The position numbers were made by a program, and so were the translations under genes. Under the pieces are notes generated by a model. It was given only the letters and a program-made list of their open reading frames with translations, was not told the origin of the DNA and searched no databases. 64,000 bases of DNA. It comes from SURF-43 sp964628985. GTDB taxonomy: Bacteria > Chloroflexota > Dehalococcoidia > UBA2979. The stretch lies in assembly GCA_964628985.1 (NCBI GenBank), contig CAZVNJ010000003.1:41115-105114 (forward strand), written 5' to 3'. How positions within the stretch are numbered: the first letter of the stretch is position 1; every line of letters starts with the position of its first letter. Positions 51,431 to 59,871 of the stretch are shown piece by piece.

Positions 51431-51613
51431 ATGGGCAACGACTGGACCGAATCGACCGAGGGGGACCTCGACCCTGACCTGACGGAGGAGGCAGGCTATG
51501 CCGGCTGGGACGCTCCGTCCCGGTCGTGGCTCCGCCCGCTCCTGCAGGGGCTGGCGGCGCTCACTCTGCTGGCCTTCCTCGGTGGCGTCATGCTCACGGC
51601 CCTCGGGCGCTAG
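51431..51613 (+). CDS. small single-span membrane protein (60 residues)
   Basis: This 60-residue protein has an acidic N-terminal half (DWTESTEGDLDPDLTEEAG), a basic RSWLRP turn and one C-terminal span (LLQGLAALTLLAFLGGVML). The layout suggests an N-in single-pass peptide. It lies 65 bases before the DUF35 gene on the same strand. No family was recognised. Confidence 0.6.
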   Translation: MGNDWTESTEGDLDPDLTEEAGYAGWDAPSRSWLRPLLQGLAALTLLAFLGGVMLTALGR

Positions 51614-51678
51614 CATGCGCGGCGCGCGGGCACGTGTCCGCGCGGCATCGAGCGCATCACGCGGCAGGGGAGGTGGCC

Positions 51679-52089
51679 ATGAACGCACCGCAGAAGCCAT
51701 TGCCACAGGCGACCCCGGAAACGCAGGAGTACTGGGACGGCCTCCAGCGCGGTGAACTGCGCATTCAGCGCTGCCGCGCCTGCAACCGCCACTACTTCTA
51801 CCCGCGGCCATTCTGCCCGCACCCCGGTTGCCACTCGCGCGATGTCGAGTGGACCACCGCCTCCGGCCGGGGCAAGTTGCACTCTTACGTCATCGCCCAC
51901 CGGGGCCATCCCGCGTTCGAGACGCCGTACGTGATCGCAGTCGTCACCCTGGACGAGGGGCCCAAGATGATGACGAACATCCTCATCGACGGGCCAACGC
52001 CCGAGACGCTCCCCGCCGGCGCACCCGTGCAGGTGGTCTACGACGCCGTGAACGAAAAAGTCACCCTTCCGAAGTTCCGTCTCGTCTAA
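51679..52089 (+). CDS. DUF35 zinc-ribbon/OB-fold protein (CoA-enzyme partner)
   Basis: This 136-residue protein has a rubredoxin-like zinc ribbon with CRACNRHYFYPRPFCPHPGC (four Cys) and then an OB fold (GRGKLHSYVIAHRGHPAFETPYVIAVVTLDEGPKMMTN). DUF35 proteins pair with thiolase-like enzymes and form part of the active site in Ltp2-ChsH2-type aldolases. The partner thiolase gene starts 29 bases downstream. ATG 51679 follows GGGAGGTGGCC. Confidence 0.92.
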   Translation: MNAPQKPLPQATPETQEYWDGLQRGELRIQRCRACNRHYFYPRPFCPHPGCHSRDVEWTTASGRGKLHSYVIAHRGHPAFETPYVIAVVTLDEGPKMMTNILIDGPTPETLPAGAPVQVVYDAVNEKVTLPKFRLV

Positions 52090-52118
52090 CCGCGACCGAC
52101 CGGTCCGAGGAGGACCCC

Positions 52119-53276
52119 ATGCCTGACTCTCGTGCCCTCCGTCGCAAAGTCGCCATCGTGGGCGCTGCCGAGACTGACACGGTCGGCCATCTTCCCAACC
52201 ACTCGACGCTGCAACTGCACGCCGAGTCTGCCTTCAACGCGCTGGCCGACTGCGGCCTCACCCTCGACGACGTCGACGGGATCGCGACGGCGGGCGTCTC
52301 TCCCGCCCAACTGACCGAGTACCTGGGGATCATGCCGAGGTACGTGGACGGCACCTCCGTCGGCGGCTGCTCGTTCTTGATCCACGTGAGCCACGCCGTG
52401 GCCGCGATAGCGGCGGGCTATGCCGACGTCGTCCTCGTGACGCATGGCGAGTCGGGTCGCTCGCGCGTGGGCGTGGGCGGCGCGGGCGGTGGCGCCAGCA
52501 CGATCGGCGGGCAGTTCGAAGCGCCGTTCGGGGTGTTCGGTCCGCCCTCGATGTTCTCCGTGCCGATTGTCCACTACATGCAGCGCTACGGACTGACTGA
52601 GGAGCAACTGGCCGCGGTGTCCGTCTCCACGCGCCAGTGGGCGTCACTCAACCCTCGCGCGCTGATGCGCGACCCGATCACGATCGAGGACGTCCTCAAC
52701 TCGCGCGTGATCGCTTGGCCGCTCCACCTGCTCAACTGCTGCCTCGTCACGGACGGCGGGGGCGCGCTGGTCCTCGTCTCCGAGGAGCGCGCGCGGGACT
52801 TCCCGAAGCCGCCGGTCTGGGTGCTCGGCCGCGGCGAGTCCGTGCAGCACACCAACATCAGCCAGATGTGGGACTACTCCGAGTGGACCGCCGCCGCGAA
52901 GATCACCGGCCCCGAGGCCTTCCGCATGGCAGACCTCGACCACTCCGCCATCGACCACCTGATGCTCTACGACGCCTTCTCGCACACCCCGATCTACGCC
53001 CTCGAAGCCCTCGGCTTCGTCGGCGCGGGAGAGGCCGGTCCGTGGTTCGCCGAGATGCGAGGCGCCCCCGGCGGCGCACTCCCCGTCAACACGAACGGCG
53101 GCGGCCTCTCTTACACCCACACCGGGATGTACGGCATGTTCGCGATCCAGGAAGCCGTCCGCCAACTCCGCAAGGAAGCCGGCGACCGCCAGATCAACGA
53201 CATCGAGACCAGCCTCGTCCACGCCCCCGGCGGCTGGTTCTCGGCTACTTCGACGTTGATCTTGGGGAACCGGTAA
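52119..53276 (+). CDS. thiolase-superfamily (Ltp2-like) enzyme
   Basis: This 385-residue thiolase-fold protein begins RRKVAIVGAAETDTVGHLP. The active-site loop is SVGGCSFLIHVSHAVAAIAAG with Cys84 at the nucleophile position. The C-terminal half has NTNGGGLSYTHTGMYGMFAIQEAVRQLR in place of the GGxAxGHPxG of degradative thiolases. This pattern is closest to lipid-transfer/Ltp2-like proteins, which with DUF35 partners can cleave steroid side-chain aldols. It acts on an unknown acyl-CoA. AGGAGG precedes ATG 52119. Confidence 0.88.
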   Translation: MPDSRALRRKVAIVGAAETDTVGHLPNHSTLQLHAESAFNALADCGLTLDDVDGIATAGVSPAQLTEYLGIMPRYVDGTSVGGCSFLIHVSHAVAAIAAGYADVVLVTHGESGRSRVGVGGAGGGASTIGGQFEAPFGVFGPPSMFSVPIVHYMQRYGLTEEQLAAVSVSTRQWASLNPRALMRDPITIEDVLNSRVIAWPLHLLNCCLVTDGGGALVLVSEERARDFPKPPVWVLGRGESVQHTNISQMWDYSEWTAAAKITGPEAFRMADLDHSAIDHLMLYDAFSHTPIYALEALGFVGAGEAGPWFAEMRGAPGGALPVNTNGGGLSYTHTGMYGMFAIQEAVRQLRKEAGDRQINDIETSLVHAPGGWFSATSTLILGNR

Positions 53277-53285
53277 ACAGAGCTT

Positions 53286-53873
53286 GTGCGCCTCTTCCAC
53301 TTCTCCGAAGAGCCCGACATCGAGGTGTTTGAGCCGCGGCTGATGGCCGCGCGACCGGAGATCACCGCGCCGCTGGTGTGGGCCATCGAGGAGGCTCACC
53401 AGGCGATGTACCTCTTCCCGCGCGACTGCCCTCGCATCCTCTTCTGGCCCCTCCAGACGACGACGCCCGAAGACCTCGAGCGGTACTGGGGGGACCGTGA
53501 GGGCGTCACGGCAGTGGCATGCATCGAGTGGGACTGGCTCGAGCGGATGCACTCGACCGCCGTCACGCGCTACCACCTGCCACCGGACACCTTCGAGGAC
53601 CTGCAGGACGCTGGAATGTGGGTGAGCCGGCAGGCCGTCCGGCCCAGCCTTTCCGAGCCGGTCGGGAACCTCGTCGGGGCGCTGCGGCGGGAAGGCGTCG
53701 AACTGCGGCTGATGCGCCGTCTGACGCCTCTCCGCGGGCTCTGGGAGACCTCGCTCCACGCCTCGGGGATCCGCCTCCGGAACGCCCAGGACTGGCAGAC
53801 GGGGCCTCAGGAGGTGCCGCCTCGGCTCCGGGAGGTCTCAGCGCAGTCTGGGCCGGCGCCGTCGGGACGGTAG
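53286..53873 (+). CDS. DUF6886 protein
   Basis: This 195-residue protein begins RLFHFSEEPDIEVFEPR and has VWAIEEAHQAMYLFPRDCPRILFWPL, IEWDWLERM and YHLPPDTFEDLQDAGMWVSR. These form a pattern I associate with DUF6886, of unknown function and possibly an RES/ADP-ribosyl-like small alpha-beta fold. The start is GTG 53286, 9 bases after the thiolase stop, so it is probably cotranscribed. Confidence 0.75.
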   Translation: MRLFHFSEEPDIEVFEPRLMAARPEITAPLVWAIEEAHQAMYLFPRDCPRILFWPLQTTTPEDLERYWGDREGVTAVACIEWDWLERMHSTAVTRYHLPPDTFEDLQDAGMWVSRQAVRPSLSEPVGNLVGALRREGVELRLMRRLTPLRGLWETSLHASGIRLRNAQDWQTGPQEVPPRLREVSAQSGPAPSGR

Positions 53874-54006
53874 ATTTCTGCCTGCCCTTCCGTTATGTGC
53901 GGAAGAGCACATGCCGCCTCGACACGCGTAATAAGATCACGCGCGGGCTGACCTCGACCGACCCACACGGATGGGCACGGGAGGCTGCCACGAGAAGGGA
54001 CACCCG

Positions 54007-55215
54007 ATGGACTGGGCTGACGACTCCGAGCAGGCTGCGTTTCGCAACCGCGTCCGCACCGTGATCGACACGAGTCTCCCGAAGCGATATCGCGCGGGAG
54101 ACAACGAGGAAGAGGGTTCGTGGGAGCGCGACCGGCGCTCTCCAGTGGCCGAGCACAAGCAGGCCGCCGAGGACTGGACGAAGGCACTCGCCTCCCAGGG
54201 CTGGGTCGCTCCGCACTGGCCGAAGGAATACGGCGGGGCCGGACTCTCCCCGATGGAGCAGTTCATCTTCAAGCAGGAGATGGCCGCTTCCGGTGCCCCC
54301 TCGGTCGGTGGTCAGGGCGTCTCTCAGTTGGGGCCGACCCTCATCATCCACGGCACCCCGGAGCAGAAGGCCGAGCACCTGCCGAAGATCCTCTCCGGCG
54401 AGGTGGACTGGCGGCAGGGGTACTCGGAGCCGGGCGCTGGCTCTGACCTCGCTTCGCTCCAGACGCGCGCCATCCGCGACGGCGACGAGTACGTGATCAA
54501 CGGCCAGAAGATCTGGACGTCGCTCGCGCACTACGCCGACTGGCTCTACGCCCTGGTCCGCACGGACCCGGACGCGCCGAAGCACCGCGGCATCTCCTTC
54601 CTGCTCATGGACAAGAACACCCCGGGGCTGTCGATCCGGCCGCTGATCGACATGAGCAGCCGCCACCACTTCAACGAGACGTTCTTCGAGGATGTCCGGG
54701 TCCCCGTCCGCAACCGCGTGGGCGAGGAGAACCGTGGCTGGTACGTGGGGATGACCCTGCTCGACTTCGAGCGGTCCAACATCACCGGCGCGGTGAACAG
54801 CAAGCGCACGCTGGACAAGCTCACTTCGTACATGAAGACGGACGCCGGCAAGGCGAAGTCGCCCGGCGCGAAGGCCAACCGCCTGAGCATCGCGGACCGG
54901 TACATCGAGACCGACGTGATGTTCAACTTCTCGTTCCGCATTATCTCGATGCAGAACCGCGGGATGGTCCCGAACTACGAGGCCTCCGTCTCCAAGCTGT
55001 TCAACTCGGAGCTCAACCAGAAGGTCGCCCTGACCGGCACGCGGGTGTTCGGCCTCTACGCCAACATCTACGACGGCAGCGACGAGCGCGCCCCGCTCGG
55101 TGCCTCGATGAGCACCAACTACCTGCGGTCCGTCTCCTCGACGATCGCCGCCGGCACCTCCGAGATCCAGCGCAACATCATCGCCACGCGAGGCCTCGGC
55201 CTCCCGCGCGGCTAG
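54007..55215 (+). CDS. acyl-CoA dehydrogenase
   Basis: This 402-residue ACAD has HWPKEYGGAGLSPMEQFIFKQE, the FAD/substrate stretch GYSEPGAGSDLASLQTRA, KIWTSLAHYADWLYALVR, VGEENRGWYVGMTLLDFERSN, and the C-terminal AAGTSEIQRNII. Its last ~20 residues are identical to those of the ACAD at 10463-11608. ATG 54007 lies after GAGAAGGGACACCCG. It oxidises an acyl-CoA with electrons going to ETF. A terminator follows at 55262-55290. Confidence 0.93.
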   Translation: MDWADDSEQAAFRNRVRTVIDTSLPKRYRAGDNEEEGSWERDRRSPVAEHKQAAEDWTKALASQGWVAPHWPKEYGGAGLSPMEQFIFKQEMAASGAPSVGGQGVSQLGPTLIIHGTPEQKAEHLPKILSGEVDWRQGYSEPGAGSDLASLQTRAIRDGDEYVINGQKIWTSLAHYADWLYALVRTDPDAPKHRGISFLLMDKNTPGLSIRPLIDMSSRHHFNETFFEDVRVPVRNRVGEENRGWYVGMTLLDFERSNITGAVNSKRTLDKLTSYMKTDAGKAKSPGAKANRLSIADRYIETDVMFNFSFRIISMQNRGMVPNYEASVSKLFNSELNQKVALTGTRVFGLYANIYDGSDERAPLGASMSTNYLRSVSSTIAAGTSEIQRNIIATRGLGLPRG

Positions 55216-55261
55216 CCGCCACGGCGCACCTCACATCGAGGGCGCCGCGAGACGCAGACAG

Positions 55262-55290
55262 AGAGGCCCCCGGCAATGCCGGGGGCCTCT
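55262..55290. terminator. bidirectional intrinsic terminator
   Basis: A 12-bp perfect stem (GAGGCCCCCGG at 55263-55273 with CCGGGGGCCTC at 55279-55289, plus an outer A-T pair) with a 5-base loop is followed by TTCGTT. It lies between the convergent ACAD and Cys-rich peptide genes and can serve both. Confidence 0.75.
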
Positions 55291-55313
55291 TCGTTGGTGG
55301 CAACAACGCGAGG

Positions 55314-55490
55314 TCAGGCCGTCGCGGGCGAGAGGCAAGTGGGATGGCCACAGGCGCACTCCTGTTGGCCCATCGAGCAGGCGCAGGCCGGGCCACACTC
55401 GCCCTTGCCCAGAATGCCAAACTTGCGGAGGGCGGCGGCGATGGCGCCTGCGATGACGGCGACGAAGAGTAGACGGCGGATCAGTCGCAT
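55314..55490 (-). CDS. 58-residue membrane-anchored Cys-rich protein
   Basis: From ATG 55490 to TGA 55314 the frame encodes a basic start (MRLIRR), a hydrophobic span LLFVAVIAGAIAAAL, RKFGILGKG, and then a tail with six Cys (32, 36, 38, 45, 47, 52) and His49. The ECGPACACSM and ECACGHPTC clusters look like a small metal- or cluster-binding knot. GAGAGGA lies upstream, and the terminator at 55262-55290 fits its 3' end. No family was recognised. A role in metal binding is inference. Confidence 0.6.
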   Translation of the reverse strand: MRLIRRLLFVAVIAGAIAAALRKFGILGKGECGPACACSMGQQECACGHPTCLSPATA

Positions 55491-55643
55491 GGGGGATGGT
55501 CCTCTCGGGTAGCAGCCTCGGCGGAGAGGCTCATCCCACTATCGCACGCTGGAGGCCCCTCGCCACCGCTCGAGCTCGAATCGGGGCGTCGCGCGCTATC
55601 GTCGCTGCAACGGACCAGGAAGATGGGCGGGTAGGGGCACGAG

Positions 55644-56534
55644 ATGGCTGATACGGTCGGATTCATCGGGCTGGGCATCATGGGGCTGCCGATGGCGCGC
55701 AACCTCCTGCGCGCCGGTTTCCCCGTCGTCGCCTGGAACCGCACCGCCTCGAAGGTCGCCACCGTCGAGGGCGCACAGCCCGCCGCCTCACCGGCTGACG
55801 TCGCAGCGCGTGCGGACATCGTGATCGTCTGCGTCACAGCCACAGCGGACGTCGAGGCGGTCATCGAAGGCGACGCTGGGGTACTACAGGGCCTGCACCC
55901 AGGCGTCATCGTGATCGACATGAGCACGATCTCCCCGGAGGTCACGCGCAGGCTCGCCACCCTCGTCCGCGAGCGCGGCGGCGATTACCTCGACGCTCCC
56001 GTGTCCGGCGGAGAGCAGGGAGCGATCAACGGCACCCTCTCGATCATGGTCGGCGGGGAGACCTCGACGCTCGAACGTGCTCGGCCGGTGTTCGAGGCCA
56101 TGGGGCAGCGCGTCACGCACTGCGGGCCGGTGGGCGCAGGCCAGACGGTCAAACTCTGCAACCAGATCGCCGTCTGCCTCAACAACCTGGCGATGGCCGA
56201 GGCCCTCGTCTTCTGCCAGCAAAGCGGCGTCGACCCTGCCGTCATGATCGAGGCGATCAGCGCGGGCGCCGCCGGTTCCTGGCAGATCAGCAACCTCGCA
56301 TCGAAGATCGTCGCCCGTGACTTCGCGGCGGGCTTCAAGGTGTCGCTTCAGCAGAAGGACCTCCGTCTGGCCCTCGAGGCAGCGGACGCGGTCCACGCCC
56401 CGCTTGCCGGCGTCTCGCTGGTCCACCAACTCCTCGGTGTAGTGGAATGGCGGCACGGCGGCGATGTCGGCACCCAGGCCCTCGTGCGGGCGCTCGAGGC
56501 GCTCACCGGCGTCGAGGTGGGCTCGACGCGATGA
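55644..56534 (+). CDS. 3-hydroxyisobutyrate dehydrogenase-like NAD(P) oxidoreductase
   Basis: This 296-residue beta-hydroxyacid dehydrogenase has the NAD site GFIGLGIMGLPMARNLLRAG, the substrate motif DAPVSGGEQGAINGTLSIMVGG, and VKLCNQIAVCLNNLAMAEAL with the catalytic Lys (K-x-x-x-N). The family includes 3-hydroxyisobutyrate, tartronate semialdehyde and related dehydrogenases. ATGA overlap couples it to the DUF1697 gene. Confidence 0.92.
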   Translation: MADTVGFIGLGIMGLPMARNLLRAGFPVVAWNRTASKVATVEGAQPAASPADVAARADIVIVCVTATADVEAVIEGDAGVLQGLHPGVIVIDMSTISPEVTRRLATLVRERGGDYLDAPVSGGEQGAINGTLSIMVGGETSTLERARPVFEAMGQRVTHCGPVGAGQTVKLCNQIAVCLNNLAMAEALVFCQQSGVDPAVMIEAISAGAAGSWQISNLASKIVARDFAAGFKVSLQQKDLRLALEAADAVHAPLAGVSLVHQLLGVVEWRHGGDVGTQALVRALEALTGVEVGSTR

Positions 56535-57046
56535 CGGTGTATGTAGCGCTCCTGCGCGCGGTGAACGTTGGCGGCACCGGCAAGCTGGCGATGGCGGACC
56601 TGAAGGCGATGTGCGAACGGGCGGGCTACGCCAATGTCCGCACCTACATCGCGAGCGGGAACGTCGTTTTCGAGAGCAAGGCGTCCCCCGGCGCCGTCCA
56701 GGCCCGCTTGCAGGTGGACCTCGAGGCGTACGCGAACAAGCCCGTCGGCGTGATCGTACGGACGGCAGCCGAGATGAAGGCGCTGCTCGCCGCTCAGCCG
56801 TTCGCAGGGCGCGAACCCACCAAGACCGTGGTCATCTTCCTGGACCAGCCACCCGCCGCGAAGGCGATCGACTCGCTGCCCGGACAGGACGGCGAGGAGG
56901 TGCGCCTCGGGAAGCGCGAACTCTATGTGTACTACCCGAAGGGCCAGGGTCAGTCCCGGCTGAAGATACCGGCCGCAGCGGAAGGCACTGCCAGGAATCT
57001 GAACACCGTCGCCCGGCTCGTCGAGATGGCCGCCGAAGAGCGCTGA
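56531..57046 (+). CDS. DUF1697 protein
   Basis: This 171-residue protein begins YVALLRAVNVGGTGKLAMADLKAMCERAGYANVRTYIASGNVVFES, the diagnostic DUF1697 start (L-R-x-V-N-V/L-G-G, G-x-x-x-V-x-T-Y-I-x-S-G-N), and ends with NTVARLVEMA. Function is unknown. The ATG overlaps the preceding stop as ATGA. Confidence 0.9.
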   Translation: MTVYVALLRAVNVGGTGKLAMADLKAMCERAGYANVRTYIASGNVVFESKASPGAVQARLQVDLEAYANKPVGVIVRTAAEMKALLAAQPFAGREPTKTVVIFLDQPPAAKAIDSLPGQDGEEVRLGKRELYVYYPKGQGQSRLKIPAAAEGTARNLNTVARLVEMAAEER

Positions 57047-57126
57047 CCAACCGTCAGACGGCACGCGCTACACTGCGGCCCGTCGCGTACGGGCTGTATG
57101 CGACTATGCCTGCGAGGGGGTCCGAC

Positions 57127-58212
57127 GTGAAGGCTGCCGTTCTCAACGCTCCGAAGACGCCGTTGGCGATCGAGGAACTCACCATCGACGAGCCGATCGC
57201 CGGTGAAGCCCTCGTGCGCGTCGTGGCAGCCGGCGTCTGCCACTCCGACCTCCACTTCATCGAGGGCACCTACCCCGGCCGCCTGCCCATGGTGCTGGGG
57301 CACGAAGTCGCCGGGGTCGTCGAGAAGGTCGGGCCCGGCGTCACGCACGTGCAGGCCGGAGACCGCGTGATCATGGGCTTCGTGCAGCCATGCGGGCATT
57401 GCAAGTACTGCGACGGCGGCCACCCGAACCTCTGCCAGACGAAGACCACCGCTCGCCCCGCCGACCGCCCGATCCTGAAGCGCGGCGACACGCCCGTGAG
57501 CGGGATGGCGGGCACCGCGGGCTTCGCGCAGTACTCCGTGACACCAGCGACGGGCCTCATGAGGGTTCCCGACGGCATCGGCCTCGACGTCGCCGCGCTC
57601 GTCGGGTGCTCTGTGATGACGGGCTACGGCGCAGTGGTGAACACCGCGAAGGTGGAGCCGGGCTCCACGGTCGCCGTGATCGGCGCTGGCGGTGTGGGCC
57701 TCAACATCATCCAGGCCGCCCGCCTCGCCGGCGCCTCGCGCGTGATCGCCGTCGACATGGTCGAGGCGAAACTCGGCGTCGCCAAGCAGTTCGGCGCCAC
57801 GGACACGGTCAACGCCGGCGACGTCGACCCGGTGAAGAAGGTGCAGGAACTGACCGGCGGCGGTGCCGACTTCACCTTTGAGGCCATCGGCCTCAAGGTC
57901 ACGGCCGAGCAGGCGTACGCCATGGCTGGTCGAGGTGGCACCGCCACCATCGTGGGCATGATCCCGCCCACCGACCAGATCTCGATCTCGGGCATGATCT
58001 GGATCCAGGAGAAGACGTTGAAGGGCTCCTACTACGGGTCGGCGCGCTTCAACGTGGACATGCCTCGCATCTTCAGCCTCTATCAGCAGGGCAAGTTGAA
58101 CATCGAGGGCCTCGTCACGAAGCGGTTCCCGCTCGAGGGCATCAATGAAGCGTTCGACCTCCTCAAGAGCGGCGCAGTCTCCCGCTCCATCCTGGAGATC
58201 GGTTCCGAGTAG
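57127..58212 (+). CDS. zinc-dependent alcohol dehydrogenase (MDR family)
   Basis: This 361-residue medium-chain dehydrogenase has catalytic zinc ligands in AAGVCHSDLHF and LGHEVAGVVEKVG, and a structural zinc site with CGHCKYCDGGHPNLC. The NAD site is VAVIGAGGVGLNIIQAARLAGASRVIAVD. It oxidises an alcohol or reduces an aldehyde; the pattern resembles the class III/Zn-ADH branch with an unknown substrate. GTG 57127 is chosen for the preceding GAGGGGG; an upstream ATG at 57106 is weaker. Confidence 0.92.
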   Translation: MKAAVLNAPKTPLAIEELTIDEPIAGEALVRVVAAGVCHSDLHFIEGTYPGRLPMVLGHEVAGVVEKVGPGVTHVQAGDRVIMGFVQPCGHCKYCDGGHPNLCQTKTTARPADRPILKRGDTPVSGMAGTAGFAQYSVTPATGLMRVPDGIGLDVAALVGCSVMTGYGAVVNTAKVEPGSTVAVIGAGGVGLNIIQAARLAGASRVIAVDMVEAKLGVAKQFGATDTVNAGDVDPVKKVQELTGGGADFTFEAIGLKVTAEQAYAMAGRGGTATIVGMIPPTDQISISGMIWIQEKTLKGSYYGSARFNVDMPRIFSLYQQGKLNIEGLVTKRFPLEGINEAFDLLKSGAVSRSILEIGSE

Positions 58213-58249
58213 GCGCTTGCGAGGCGCGACGGACCGACGCTCGCCGCAC

Positions 58250-58290
58250 GGTATTACTCCAGTCATACCCGAGTAATACCGTGGTATGAT
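58250..58290 (+). promoter_or_regulatory. RHH/MazF operator with overlapping promoter
   Basis: GGTATTACTC (58250-58259) and GAGTAATACC (58271-58280) are perfect 10-base inverted arms around an 11-base centre. A -10-like TATGAT follows at 58285-58290, only 6 bases before the ATG, implying a leaderless mRNA. Autorepression by the antitoxin is the natural reading. Confidence 0.65.
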
Positions 58291-58296
58291 TCGAGT

Positions 58297-58545
58297 ATGA
58301 CTGAACGCATCGCCATCAGCCTCGACGCCCCGCTGCTCCGCGCCATCGAGCGCGAGCGAAAGCGCCTGCGGATGAGCCGCAGCGAGTTCATGCGCCACAC
58401 GACGCAGGCCTACTTCGACGCCATCGAGCGGAAGCGCCTCGAGGACCAGTACGACCGGGCCTATCGCGAGATGCCGGAGACGCGCGAGGAGATCGCCATG
58501 GCCGAGGCCACCTCGAGGGACGCGTTTGCCGAGAACCCGTGGTAA
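58297..58545 (+). CDS. ribbon-helix-helix antitoxin
   Basis: This 82-residue protein has an N-terminal RHH fold: RIAISLDAPLLRAIERERKRLRMSRSEFMRHTTQAYF (beta strand with I-x-I-S-L, then two helices). An acidic tail (MPETREEIAMAEATSRDAFAENPW) can bind the toxin. It should bind the palindrome just upstream and neutralise the MazF-like toxin whose gene overlaps it by 7 bases. Confidence 0.9.
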   Translation: MTERIAISLDAPLLRAIERERKRLRMSRSEFMRHTTQAYFDAIERKRLEDQYDRAYREMPETREEIAMAEATSRDAFAENPW

Positions 58546-58874
58546 CTCGCCCTGCCTCCGACCTCCATCGAGGGGATGTCTGGTGGGCTGCGCTCGATGA
58601 GCCAGCCGGGACACGACCAGTAGTCCTCGTATCGCGGGAGTCCTCGTATCGCCGACGCGACCTGATGCTCGTAGTGCCGGTCACGACTCGTGTCAGGAAT
58701 CTCATCACGGAAGTCCCGCTCGGAGCCGAAGAAGGGCTGCCTCAGGCCTGCGTAGCGAACGCCGATGCGATCGCCGTCGTCAGTCGGCGGAGGTTGACCA
58801 ATCGTGCGGGGACGCTCAGCGAGGAGAAGCTCGCTGCGCTGGACGACGCCCTGCGCTTCGCCCTCGACCTCTAG
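58539..58874 (+). CDS. MazF/PemK-type endoribonuclease toxin
   Basis: This 111-residue SH3-like barrel protein has the MazF start HRGDVWWAALDEPAGTRPVVLVSRES, then LMLVVPVTTRVR (T-x-x-R), LPQACVANADAIAVVSRRRL and LSEEKLAALDDALRFAL. The Arg/Thr active-site region is present. MazF toxins cut mRNA or tRNA at short motifs. The GTG start overlaps the antitoxin gene by 7 bases, the standard order. Confidence 0.92.
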   Translation: MVTRPASDLHRGDVWWAALDEPAGTRPVVLVSRESSYRRRDLMLVVPVTTRVRNLITEVPLGAEEGLPQACVANADAIAVVSRRRLTNRAGTLSEEKLAALDDALRFALDL

Positions 58875-58884
58875 CGTCCATCGT

Positions 58885-59871
58885 CTACTGGTAGACGATG
58901 TAGTGCGGTGGGTGTTCGAGGGCCATGAGTTGCGCCGGCGTGAACAGCGGCGTGTCCCAGTGGAAGAACAACTTGAAGCCCGCGTACTCCGAGTACGGGG
59001 CGCGCGCGTAGCGACGATAGCCACCGAGCTTCTCGGGCTGGCCGCCAAAGCCGTCCATGTCTACGACCACGTCGACGTATGGCGAGGCCTCGAGGTGCTC
59101 CATGTCCACGAGCATCTTCGGCAGGAACTGGTGCAGCACGAGGATCTTTGGCGGCAACGCCGCTTCCCGAGCCAGGCGATCGAGGTACGCCTGGATCGGC
59201 TGCACCTGAGACACATCGAGGGTGCCGATCACCGATCCGGGAGGGCGGTTGTAACGCCGGGTTGCGAACTCAGCGTCGAGTGCCAGGTGGACGAACGGCT
59301 CGCGCAGGAACTCCTCGAGGCGTTCTACGCCGGTCAGCGGGTCGGTCCAGCCCACCTGGAGGTCGAGGAAGAGCAGGATGCCGGCGGCCCGCGCGGCCTC
59401 GACGTGCGCCCGGACCCCCTCGGTGGACATGCGCAGGAGATAGGAGCCGTCCCGCTGCGGGGCGGGCTGCGCCACGTCGACGATGAGGTGCAGCGCTGGC
59501 ATCGCGTACCGCGGGATCGAGTGCTCCGGCGCGCCGGGCCTCGGAGCATCGAACTGCGCTGCGAGTTCGCGAGCACGCGCGATCGCGCCCGCAGTCTCGT
59601 GGCAGCCAAGTTCTCCCATGAAGCAGATGCCTGGGTGCCCATACACGCTGACGAGCGGGCCTTGCGCGAGGTAGGACGAGGGCTGCAGCGGCAGCGTGTG
59701 GGCGGTGACTTCCAGGGAGGTGCGACGGAGCAGCAATGGAGCGGCGGCGTCAGAAGGGAGCGAGGGCGGGGCCGGCGCGCCGAGGGCGCTCGTCGTTCCG
59801 GGGAGAGCAGCAACGACGAGTACGCCGAGGGCCGAGGCGAGGAAGAGGCCGAGGCCCAATTTCCGTCGCAC
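58885..59871 (-). CDS. secreted TIM-barrel-like protein of unknown function
   Basis: The 328-residue product has a signal peptide (RRKLGLGLFLASALGVLVVAALPGTTSALG). A body follows with VSVYGHPGICFMGELG, IPRYAMPALHLIVDVAQ, GILLFLDLQVGW, FVHLALDAEFA, VIGTLDVSQVQPIQAYLDRL, PPKILVLHQFLPKML and VVVDMDGFGG. These repeated beta-strand ends suggest a (beta/alpha)8 barrel, perhaps hydrolytic. I recall a similar secreted family in actinobacteria without a named function. It is convergent with mazF. Confidence 0.75.
   Translation of the reverse strand: MRRKLGLGLFLASALGVLVVAALPGTTSALGAPAPPSLPSDAAAPLLLRRTSLEVTAHTLPLQPSSYLAQGPLVSVYGHPGICFMGELGCHETAGAIARARELAAQFDAPRPGAPEHSIPRYAMPALHLIVDVAQPAPQRDGSYLLRMSTEGVRAHVEAARAAGILLFLDLQVGWTDPLTGVERLEEFLREPFVHLALDAEFATRRYNRPPGSVIGTLDVSQVQPIQAYLDRLAREAALPPKILVLHQFLPKMLVDMEHLEASPYVDVVVDMDGFGGQPEKLGGYRRYARAPYSEYAGFKLFFHWDTPLFTPAQLMALEHPPHYIVYQ

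Noticed and set aside
52644..53759. 371-codon minus-strand frame over the thiolase and DUF6886 genes
   Set aside because: It is a mirror frame of two well-supported genes and shows no recognisable domain.
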